Source: Defluviicoccus sp046348835
GTDB lineage: Bacteria; Pseudomonadota; Alphaproteobacteria; Rhodospirillales; Defluviicoccaceae
Reading direction: 5' to 3'
NCBI GenBank assembly: GCA_046348835.1
Contig: JAXMDM010000002.1
Span: forward strand, 868,001 to 932,000
DNA: 64,000 bases
The notes beneath the pieces are model-generated. The model was not told the origin of the DNA, made no database searches, and saw only the letters and a program-made list of their open reading frames with translations. This document shows, in pieces, positions 8,784-15,797 of the stretch (position 1 is its first letter; the number at the start of each line of letters is the position of its first letter). The position numbers were made by a program, and so were the translations under genes.

Positions 8784-9106
8784 TGCGGCGATGCCGCCTT
8801 TAGTCCGCCCACCGCACCCACCAGGACGAGGAGCAGCAGGATGCGGACGAGCGAGCGCGGTTCGCGGAAGAACACCATGCCCACCGCGGCGGTGCCGCCG
8901 GCCCCGATCCCGGTCCACACCGCGTAGGCGGTGCCGAGCGGAATGGTCTCGATGGCGCGGTTGAGGAGGAAAAAGCTGACGGTGGCGGCGGCGATGAACA
9001 GGGCGGTCCATACCCGCTTGCGGAAGCCGTCGGATAGCTTGAGGCAGGTCGCGAAGACGATCTCGAATAGGCCGGCGGTCAACAGCAATATCCAACTCGT
9101 TTCCAT
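8780..9106 (-). CDS. Small multidrug resistance (SMR) transporter subunit, first of a pair (SugE/Gdx-like)
   Basis: A 108-residue protein with four predicted membrane helices. Helix 1 carries AGLFEIVFATCLKLSDGF, including the essential Glu. The LK(x)S(x)GF ending is closer to the SugE/Gdx (guanidinium exporter) branch than to EmrE. YAVWTGIGAGG in helix 3 holds the conserved Trp. It lies 34 bases downstream of the UPF0178 gene and overlaps its partner by four bases. The leader is too short to hold a guanidine riboswitch, so regulation by that RNA is not supported. The function as a pair is inferred from length, similarity and coupling. Confidence 0.9.
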   Translation of the reverse strand: METSWILLLTAGLFEIVFATCLKLSDGFRKRVWTALFIAAATVSFFLLNRAIETIPLGTAYAVWTGIGAGGTAAVGMVFFREPRSLVRILLLLVLVGAVGGLKAASPQ

Positions 9107-9140
9107 GGCCCTTCATCCCGTCCGCCGCCGCCGTCGTCGG

Positions 9141-9593
9141 TCATCTCGCCCGCTGCAGCGCCTGCACCGTGTTCTCCAGCGCTTGCAGGAAGCGCGAGCG
9201 GTCCTTGGCGGTAAAGCCCGAACCGCCGCCGCGCAACATGCCGCTATCGCGCAACTGGGCGTTCAGATCGCGCATGGCGAGCGCCATCCCGATGCTGTCG
9301 TCGGTAAAGGGCTTGCCGGTCGGCGCCAGGGCGCGCGCACCTTTCTGCAGGCAACGGGCGGCGAGCGCAATATCGCCGGTGACGGCCACATCGGAGCCGC
9401 AAATATGGGCGGCGATCCAGTCGTCGGCAGCGTCGGCGCCGGCGTCCACCATCACCCGGTGAACCAATGGATCGGTGGTTCCGGCAAGGGCGGAGTTGCT
9501 GACAAGATGCACGGTCAGCCGATGCCGTTGGGCCACCCGCAGCACCTCCTTCTTCACCGGACAGGCGTCGCCGTCCACGTAGATGTCGACCAA
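9141..9593 (-). CDS. yaiI: UPF0178 (YaiI/YqxD) family protein
   Basis: A 150-residue cytoplasmic protein of a widespread family with a PIN-like fold and no proven role. The family signature is at the N-terminus: IYVDGDACPVKKEV. LVSNS and GADAADDWI follow, and DIALAARCLQKGARAL lies in the middle. The acidic residues in VDGDACP and DAADDWI are those that would bind a metal if the protein is a nuclease, as has been proposed for the family. It precedes the SMR pair on the same strand, 34 bases away. Its own leader is almost entirely a long hairpin (9607-9640). Confidence 0.92.
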   Translation of the reverse strand: MVDIYVDGDACPVKKEVLRVAQRHRLTVHLVSNSALAGTTDPLVHRVMVDAGADAADDWIAAHICGSDVAVTGDIALAARCLQKGARALAPTGKPFTDDSIGMALAMRDLNAQLRDSGMLRGGGSGFTAKDRSRFLQALENTVQALQRAR

Positions 9594-9606
9594 TGACCGT
9601 CTCCGC

Positions 9607-9640
9607 CGCGGCCGACGATCGCCGCCGATCGACGGCCGCG
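9607..9640 (-). promoter_or_regulatory. Long hairpin directly upstream of the UPF0178 gene
   Basis: Two 15-base arms (9607-9621 and 9626-9640) are inverted repeats of each other with one mismatch, around the four-base loop CCGC. The hairpin fills most of the 48 bases between the stop of the secreted-protein gene (9642) and the UPF0178 start (9593). There is no T-run on either side, so a classical intrinsic terminator is unlikely. It could slow readthrough, stabilise an upstream mRNA end, or mask the downstream start. Confidence 0.6.
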
Positions 9641-9641
9641 A

Positions 9642-9971
9642 TCAGGGGGTGCAGACCACCCTCAGGCTGTTAACATAGCCCGTTCCCGACAGCCAACAGG
9701 CGTGAATGCGGTGCTCAGCGTCGAGATACCAGAGATTATTGCCGGTGCCGACCACGCCCGCCTGCACGATTTGCGGTGTCGGCGCCGGATCGGACGCTGC
9801 TGCGGCCGATGGGGGGCTCGGGGAACCGCGGATAACGGTCACCGGGACCGTCCTGCTGTCGCCGGCAGGAAAGAAATGGGAAGTGGGAGAGTTCGGGCTT
9901 TCCGCCGCCGTACCCGAATGGACCCACAACAGCGAAACGGCGGCAAGTCCTCCCAGCATCCTTGGCAGCAT
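9642..9971 (-). CDS. Small secreted protein of unknown function
   Basis: A 109-residue protein I do not recognise. It begins with a signal peptide of about 22 residues (MLPRMLGG, hydrophobic core, then SGTAAES). A Ser/Pro/Ala-rich linker follows to about residue 70. The C-terminal block of about 40 residues includes GTGNNLWYLDAEHRIHACWL and ends in RVVCTP. Its two Cys residues could form a disulfide in the periplasm. The start is well supported: GGAGG (9981-9985 on the complement) lies nine bases before the ATG. It may share a transcript with the UPF0178 gene, separated by a strong hairpin. Confidence 0.75.
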   Translation of the reverse strand: MLPRMLGGLAAVSLLWVHSGTAAESPNSPTSHFFPAGDSRTVPVTVIRGSPSPPSAAAASDPAPTPQIVQAGVVGTGNNLWYLDAEHRIHACWLSGTGYVNSLRVVCTP

Positions 9972-10574
9972 CTGATTTGTCCTCCATCCCGTCGGCAGCC
10001 GACGTTACTGCCGGGGCTCGGCCGCCGCCGAATCGTACCTGGTCGCCGTCCCTCCGTCCACTTTGGCCGCGGCAGTTGGACGGCAAGGTTACGCTGCGCT
10101 CCGAACTTTGTGTTCCCCCATGAGGATGAGGCTGGCGAGCCCACTCTCCGGGCTTAGAAAAACCGTGGTGAGTGGTGGTCGTATCCTGAGCGACCGCACC
10201 TAATCCAATGTCGCAGTTGCTAACAGGGCTTTTAACCACGATTGGAATCGACAAGATTGCAACTGCCTTGATCTTGCAGCTGTTTTTTGTACTGCTTTTT
10301 TTGCGTTAATTACTTTCTATGCGCTCGTTGCGACGAGAGAGCAGTTCCTGCCTACGAGCTAAGCAAAGTGAACGGAAAGCCGGCGTGCGTAGCGGTTAGG
10401 CGGTTCCCCTCGGAGTAATCAACAGGCTTATCCACCTCCAAGGGGACAAATTCCCGTGAGGTCGCGGCGGCGACCCAGGCCACGAGCCGGTTGCGACGCG
10501 ATGGCCTGAATGTATTACCGGGGTGCGGGACGTGCGTTCCCCCGACCGTGGCAGCGGGGGTGGAGAACAAGCGC
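9972..10574. other. Long gap without a recognisable gene
   Basis: About 600 bases with no open frame that looks like a real gene on either strand. The part nearest 9971 must hold the promoter of the secreted-protein gene. At 10240-10330 there is a distinctly AT-rich patch with two T-runs (CTGTTTTTTG and CTTTTTTTGC). A single TTATCCAC near 10426 resembles a DnaA box, but no others accompany it. An sRNA or a decayed gene is possible; the sequence alone does not decide. Confidence 0.5.
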
Positions 10575-11894
10575 TCACGGCAGCGACGGCGCGGCCGGTC
10601 TGGGCGCGGGGGAGGATTTCGGCTTGGTGCCGCCGCCCCGTTGCAGGGCGCGATAGTCGGCCCGCGCCGTCGGCGTCGCCAGCGCCATCTCGGCATCGGC
10701 AAGGGGGCCACCGGTGACATCGCGGACGAGCACACTGAAGGCGTAGACCGCTTCCGCCTCGCTGAAGGCGCAGTGCCCGAACCGTTCCACCGCGAGACTT
10801 CGGAGGTGATCCTGACTGCCGAGCTGCACCGCCTTCGTGTAGGCATCGATATGGCCGTAGGGAACGACCGGGTCTGCCGTCGTATGCAGGGTGACCAGCG
10901 GTCGCTGCAGATAACCGGACGTCTCGTAAAAGCTGGCGATTGTCTGCAAGGCAGCGGGATCGGCGGCAAACCGCTGCACCAGGGCATTGAGACGGGCGTC
11001 GTCGTCGGATCCCTGATACCAGGCGGTGGTGTTGTCGAACGGCTGGCCGCCCAGCCTGACCACGGCATCGTTGCTGCCGAGCACGTTGACCTTGAGCAGA
11101 TGCGCCGCCACGTCGCTGACCGCTTCCGGGTCATTCACGTCCACCGGGACCCCGGCGAGGCGGAACAACTGCACCATTGGCCCATAGCGGGCGGGATCGG
11201 TGACCACCCAGCGCACCACCGCCTCGTAGGCGGGCCAGTTATCGATGACGGATTGGGGGACGGCGACCGGGCTCGGCGGCAGGATGCCGGGGAAGAAATA
11301 ATCGAACAGCACCCGAAACTGGACCTGATAATTGATTTGTCCCAGGAACCAGCCGATCGGCCCGCAGGCGGCGAGGCCGCCGCTGAAGGTGAGGGGATCG
11401 CGTTCCACCGCCAGCGTCGCCACGGCGCCCCCTTCCGACACGCCGACGATGTAGACGCGGGACGGCTCACCCTCCTGCGCCGCGAAGACCCGGACGAGGT
11501 CGGTCACGTCCGCGACCCCTTGCGCGATGGCAAGGCCGTTGTGGGCATAGCTGGTCACGGCGAAGGCGTAGCCGAGCCGGGTGAAGGTTTCCTCGATGCT
11601 GGTGCCGCCGATGTTCAACTGGTCCTCGGGGATGCCGACCGGTTCTAAGGGCGAGACGTAGCCGTGGGCGTAGACGACCAGATCGCCATTCCAGAACCGC
11701 GGCATGCAGATGCGATAGACCGCCTCGCCGTTCAGCGAGTGACGCCCCTCCCGGCACTCGGCGTCCAGGTCTAGCCATCCGGCGGCGGCAGGACCGGCCG
11801 GCGCCAACAATGCCAAGGCACAGAGCGATAGAACCTTGAGCCGTTGTCGCAGCCGACCGCCATCCGGTGGTGCTGGCATCGGTTTGCCCGCCAT
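10575..11894 (-). CDS. Secreted alpha/beta-hydrolase fold protein
   Basis: A 439-residue protein with a signal peptide (basic start, hydrophobic core LSLCALALLAPAGPAAAG to about residue 39). The mature part has the alpha/beta-hydrolase layout: DLVVYAHGYV (oxyanion strand), the nucleophile elbow GVSEGGAVA with Ser inside GxSxG, TTADPVVPYGH for the acid, and RFGHCAFSEAE with the candidate catalytic His. A lid-like insertion lies between elbow and acid. The C-terminus is Pro/Ala-rich. It is probably a periplasmic or secreted esterase or lipase; the substrate is unknown. It stands alone between a long gap and a divergent mini-gene. Confidence 0.85.
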   Translation of the reverse strand: MAGKPMPAPPDGGRLRQRLKVLSLCALALLAPAGPAAAGWLDLDAECREGRHSLNGEAVYRICMPRFWNGDLVVYAHGYVSPLEPVGIPEDQLNIGGTSIEETFTRLGYAFAVTSYAHNGLAIAQGVADVTDLVRVFAAQEGEPSRVYIVGVSEGGAVATLAVERDPLTFSGGLAACGPIGWFLGQINYQVQFRVLFDYFFPGILPPSPVAVPQSVIDNWPAYEAVVRWVVTDPARYGPMVQLFRLAGVPVDVNDPEAVSDVAAHLLKVNVLGSNDAVVRLGGQPFDNTTAWYQGSDDDARLNALVQRFAADPAALQTIASFYETSGYLQRPLVTLHTTADPVVPYGHIDAYTKAVQLGSQDHLRSLAVERFGHCAFSEAEAVYAFSVLVRDVTGGPLADAEMALATPTARADYRALQRGGGTKPKSSPAPRPAAPSLP

Positions 11895-12037
11895 GGCGAA
11901 CCCCCCGCGATTCTCGCCCGTCCGGGCGGTGACCGAATGCGAATGTACGCCCCTCGAGCCGGGATGGAAACCGGCCGCCGGGCCGACCGTGCCGGCCCTT
12001 CAAGCTCTGTTGCGTGGTATGGCCTATTTGGGGTAAT

Positions 12038-12289
12038 ATGGCGGCGAGCAGATGGGATTTGGATGTGCCAGCGACCGAGCCCACCCCGCCGATCGATGCT
12101 GCCCCGTGGGATCCCGGATTGTCTCGCCTCGATCAGGAGCGAAGCAGCTCCCTGACCGCGATCCTGGCGGCGGCGGAAATTCTGCGCGACTACTCCCGCG
12201 AGTTGGCCGGCCGGGAGCGCGACCGGTTCCTGCAGGCGATCGTCGAGGAGGGCGCGCGCCTGCAGCGCAGCTTCAAGCCGCTGTCGTGA
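12038..12289 (+). CDS. Small HisKA-like helical protein lacking the phospho-acceptor His
   Basis: An 83-residue protein. The ATG at 12038 is chosen because GGGG lies about five bases upstream; a GTG at 12014 would add eight residues. Residues 29-80 resemble the dimerisation/phosphotransfer helices of histidine kinases: SSSLTAILAAAEILRD for helix 1 and RDRFLQAIVEEGARLQRS for helix 2. Aligned on LTAI, the usual HELRTPLTAI becomes QERSSSLTAI, so the phosphorylated His is Gln33. No ATPase domain follows within the frame or just downstream. It may be a degenerate kinase fragment or a stand-alone dimerising protein. The assignment rests on pattern resemblance only. Confidence 0.6.
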   Translation: MAASRWDLDVPATEPTPPIDAAPWDPGLSRLDQERSSSLTAILAAAEILRDYSRELAGRERDRFLQAIVEEGARLQRSFKPLS

Positions 12290-12423
12290 GGCCGGCGGCA
12301 AGTCTAACCGATGCGCCACCGCCGTTTGCGTGCTGGCGCTGAGGGCGCCGCGCCGTCCGGCTGACCTGGCGCCGCCTCCCCAATCCGCAGCGGACGCCGC
12401 TACCGAAGCCGCCGGGTCAACGG

Positions 12424-15222
12424 CTATTCGGCGGCGGCGACCTTGCGCTCTTCGATGGGGGCGGTGTCGGGCGGCGGGGTGACCACCTCAATCAGCCGCT
12501 CTTGCAGCTTGGCCAGCTTCTGCGGCTGTTCCACCTTCAGGCCGAAGACGTCCTTGACGTAGAAGACGTCGACGACCCGCTCGCCGTAGGTGGAGATGTG
12601 GGCGGAGACGATCTGCAACCCCATGGCGGTCAGCGTCGAGGTGACGTCGTGGAGGAAGCCCGGCCGGTCGCGTCCGTTCACCTCGATCAGGGTATGGGCG
12701 ATGGAAGCCCGATTGTCGAAGATCACCCGCGGCGCCACCTTGAACACCCGCATCCGGCTCGGCAGCGCGCGGCGCCGCTGCTCCTGAAGCTCGCGCTCCG
12801 GATTGAGCTTGCCGGTCACCGCCGCCTCGATCCGCTGGATCAGCCGCTGGATGCGGTCCGGAGCGTCGAACCGCCGGCCCGACAGGTCCTGGATGCGGAA
12901 GGCATCGAGCGCCATGGAGTTGGCCAGGGTCACCACCTTGGCATCGACGATGGAGGCACCCGACAGGGCGATGGCGCCGGCGATCTGGGCGAACAGGCCG
13001 GCGTGATCGGGCGCGTAGATGACCAGCTCGGTGACGTCCTGGGCCGGGTGCTGCCGGACCTCAACCCACAGTTCGCGGCCCTGGCGCTCGGCCTCGCGCA
13101 TGATTTCGAAGTGACTTTCCTGCTCGTCGGTGGAATAGGCGAGCCAGTAATCGGAGTAGCCGTAGGCGATGTAGGCCTCGCGCTCGCTGTCCGGCCATTC
13201 GAAGAGGCGGGCGCGGAGCTTCGCCTTCGCCTGCTCGACCCGGGCGGCGCGCCGTTCCGCCGGCTGGCCGCCGGTCATCTCCATGTCCTCCAGCGCCCGG
13301 TAGTAGAGCTCGTCGAGAAGGCCGCGTTTCCAGGCATTCCAGATGTTGGGACCGACGGCGCGGATGTCGGCGTTGGTGAGGATCATCAGCATCCGCAGCC
13401 GTTCCGGCGACTGGACGAGGCCGGTGAGGTCGCTCACCGTCTTCGGATCGTCGATATCGCGCTTGAACGCATAACGGCTAAGCACCAGGTGGTAGCGGAC
13501 CAGCCAGGCCACCGTCTCGGTCTCCCAGTCGTCGAGGCCGAACCGGGGGCAGAGGCTGAGCGCCAGTTCGGCGCCGATCTCCGAGTGGTCGCCACCGCGT
13601 CCCTTGGCGATGTCGTGCAGCAGCACCGCCACGTAGAGCGCCCGTCGGGAACGGATCTCGGCGAAGGCGGCGGTGGCGGCGGGATGATCATCCTTCAAAA
13701 GACCCCGCTCGATCCGGCTCAGGATGCCGATGGCGCGGATGGTGTGCTCGTCGACGGTGTAGACGTGGTACATGTCGTACTGCATCTGCGCGACGACGCG
13801 GCCGAACTCGGGCACGAAGCGGCCGAAGACACCGGCATCGTTCATCCGCTTCAGCGTCGTTTCGGGGTCCGTCTCGTCCGTCAGCATCTCGAGGAACACC
13901 CGGTTGGCGTCGGGATCGGCCCGCACCCGGGCATTGAGCAGGCGCAGATTCTGCTGCACCAGGCGCAGGGCCTGCGGATGGATGTCGAGCCGGTGGCGCT
14001 GCGCTTCCCGAAACAGCCGGACCAGCCGGGCCGGATTCCGATTGAGGGCCTCGTTGAGGTCGAAGGTGAGCCGATTGCCGTCGATGCGGAAGCCGGACGG
14101 TGCCCGGCGGAACAGCGACATCGGCAACGACGGCAGGCGGAAGCGCGTTCGTGCCCTGCGGTGCTCGTGCTCCAGAACGGCGCAGAGAATGCGGGTGAGG
14201 TCGCCCACATCCTTGGTGACGCGGAAATAGTGCTTCATGAACCGCTCGACCCCGCGGGCGCCGGGTCGATCGGCGTACCCCAGGCGGCGGGCGACGATGT
14301 CCTGAAAATTGAAGGTCAGGCGCTCTTCCGGTCGGCCGGCGACGTAGTGGAGGTGGCAGCGCACCGTCCACAGGAAGTTCTGCGCCTGCTTGAATTGCCG
14401 GCAATCGGCGGGGGTGAACACCCCGCGCCCGGTCAGCTCGCCCATGTCCTTGACGCGGTAGAGGTACTTGGCGATCCAGAACAGGGTCTGCAGGTCCCTG
14501 AGGCCGCCCTTGCCGTCCTTGATGTGCGGCTCGAGGACGTAGCGGGAATCGCCCATCCGCTCGTGCCGCGCATCCCGTTCCGCCAGCTTGGAGATGACGA
14601 ACGGGGTGCCGGTGGCCGCCACCAGCTCCGACATGAACCGCTGCTCGAAGCTATGAAAGAGCGGCTTGTTCCCCCACAGCCAGCGGGCTTCGAGGAGGCA
14701 GGTGCGAATGGACAGGTCCTCGCGGGACAGCCGGATGCAATCGTCGACGGTGCGGGTGGCGTGTCCCACCTGCAGCCCCGAATCCCAGAGCATGTAGAGG
14801 ACGTATTCCACCACCTGCTCGGCCAGCGCCGGCGCCGGCGTCGGCAGCAGGAACATCAAGTCGATGTCGGAGAAGGGCGAGAGTTCGCCGCGCCCGTAGC
14901 CGCCGGTAGCGATCACCGACTGCTGGCTGCCGCTCGGGACCTGGGCCTGGGGATAGACGTGGGTGGTGGCGAAGTCGTAGATGGTGCGGACGAGCTGATC
15001 GACCAGAAACGCGTTGGCCTGGACCACCTCGGTGCCGCTGGCGCCTTCTTGCTCGAAACGCCGGCGGACCTCGCCCACGCCACGGTAGAGACCTGCCTTG
15101 AAAATCTGCAAGGCATTGGCGCGGCCGCGCGGGGTGGTGACCCCCCATCGCAACTGTTCACTCAGCTCATCTAACAGCGCCTTTCGATTGATGATGGCGC
15201 GTCTGTTCGGTATGCGGTACAT
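12424..15222 (-). CDS. glnD: Bifunctional [protein-PII] uridylyltransferase / uridylyl-removing enzyme
   Basis: GlnD senses glutamine and adds or removes UMP on PII proteins, controlling nitrogen assimilation. The 932 residues fit the alphaproteobacterial length. In order: a nucleotidyltransferase domain with GGYGRGELSPFSDIDL (residues 107-122, with the two metal-binding Asp), an HD hydrolase domain with LLHDIAKGRGGDHSEIG, and two C-terminal ACT domains (APDHAGLFAQIAGAI and VNGRDRPGFLHDVTS). The start at 15222 (MYRIPNRRAI) is preferred. A longer reading adds 42 residues with no family-like sequence and runs into the divergent neighbour's promoter region. All active-site motifs look intact. 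Confidence 0.97.
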   Translation of the reverse strand: MYRIPNRRAIINRKALLDELSEQLRWGVTTPRGRANALQIFKAGLYRGVGEVRRRFEQEGASGTEVVQANAFLVDQLVRTIYDFATTHVYPQAQVPSGSQQSVIATGGYGRGELSPFSDIDLMFLLPTPAPALAEQVVEYVLYMLWDSGLQVGHATRTVDDCIRLSREDLSIRTCLLEARWLWGNKPLFHSFEQRFMSELVAATGTPFVISKLAERDARHERMGDSRYVLEPHIKDGKGGLRDLQTLFWIAKYLYRVKDMGELTGRGVFTPADCRQFKQAQNFLWTVRCHLHYVAGRPEERLTFNFQDIVARRLGYADRPGARGVERFMKHYFRVTKDVGDLTRILCAVLEHEHRRARTRFRLPSLPMSLFRRAPSGFRIDGNRLTFDLNEALNRNPARLVRLFREAQRHRLDIHPQALRLVQQNLRLLNARVRADPDANRVFLEMLTDETDPETTLKRMNDAGVFGRFVPEFGRVVAQMQYDMYHVYTVDEHTIRAIGILSRIERGLLKDDHPAATAAFAEIRSRRALYVAVLLHDIAKGRGGDHSEIGAELALSLCPRFGLDDWETETVAWLVRYHLVLSRYAFKRDIDDPKTVSDLTGLVQSPERLRMLMILTNADIRAVGPNIWNAWKRGLLDELYYRALEDMEMTGGQPAERRAARVEQAKAKLRARLFEWPDSEREAYIAYGYSDYWLAYSTDEQESHFEIMREAERQGRELWVEVRQHPAQDVTELVIYAPDHAGLFAQIAGAIALSGASIVDAKVVTLANSMALDAFRIQDLSGRRFDAPDRIQRLIQRIEAAVTGKLNPERELQEQRRRALPSRMRVFKVAPRVIFDNRASIAHTLIEVNGRDRPGFLHDVTSTLTAMGLQIVSAHISTYGERVVDVFYVKDVFGLKVEQPQKLAKLQERLIEVVTPPPDTAPIEERKVAAAE

Positions 15223-15298
15223 CGCGGATCCAGATCTGACGGTGAATATATAAAGCCACCGTCCGACTTCGCACGACTCTCTTCTTCGGGATCGGGCC

Positions 15299-15790
15299 AT
15301 GAGTGGAAGCCGGCTTCTGATTATCGACGTCCAGATCGGCTTCATCAACGATTGGACCGCCCACGTGCCGGCGCGTGTGGAAGGCCTGCAGTCCAGCTTC
15401 GATCAGGTCATCGTCACCCGCCTCTACAATCCGCAACGCTCGCTCTATCGCAAGCTCATGGGCTGGAAAGCCTTCTCCCTCGGCGCCGCCGAAACCCACC
15501 TGGCGTTCAAGCCGCGCGAGGACGCCACCATCATCGACAAATCCGCTTATAGCTGCTTGACCGAGCCCCTGGTGGACCGGCTGCGCAGCGACGGGGTGAA
15601 CCGGGTTCACCTTTGCGGCATCGCCACCGAAGACAGCGTGCTGGCGACCGCCCTCGACCTCTTCCAGCACGGCGTCGAGCCGGTGGTGCTGGCCCATGCC
15701 TGCGGCAGCGACGGCGGCCACGACATGCACGAAGCCGGCCTGAAAATTCTCCGCCACCTCATCGGCGACAAGCAGGTGATCGGCTCTTGA
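15299..15790 (+). CDS. Isochorismatase-like cysteine hydrolase family protein with Ser at the nucleophile position
   Basis: A 163-residue single-domain protein of the isochorismatase/cysteine hydrolase fold. The Asp of the usual triad is in LLIIDVQ (Asp10) and the Lys in IIDKSAYS (Lys81). The nucleophile motif, normally T-D-x-C-V, reads GIATEDSVLATALD, so Ser113 (codon AGC at 15635) replaces Cys. Some isochorismatases lack the Cys and still hydrolyse, so activity is not excluded. A nicotinamidase-type thiol mechanism is. Length is somewhat short for the family (usually 180-210). It is divergent from glnD (76 bases between starts) and convergent with mutS. Substrate unknown. Confidence 0.85.
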   Translation: MSGSRLLIIDVQIGFINDWTAHVPARVEGLQSSFDQVIVTRLYNPQRSLYRKLMGWKAFSLGAAETHLAFKPREDATIIDKSAYSCLTEPLVDRLRSDGVNRVHLCGIATEDSVLATALDLFQHGVEPVVLAHACGSDGGHDMHEAGLKILRHLIGDKQVIGS

Positions 15791-15797
15791 CGGTGGG

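Noticed and set aside
9107..9140. Guanidine riboswitch before the SMR pair
   Set aside because: The leader is only 34 bases, too short for any known guanidine riboswitch.
10420..10440. DnaA box-like TTATCCAC
   Set aside because: A single copy without further boxes, an AT-rich unwinding element or origin genes is not evidence of an origin.
12502..15174. Long open frame antisense to glnD (890 codons)
   Set aside because: It is a by-product of high GC in the third codon position; it shows no family motifs and glnD is certain.
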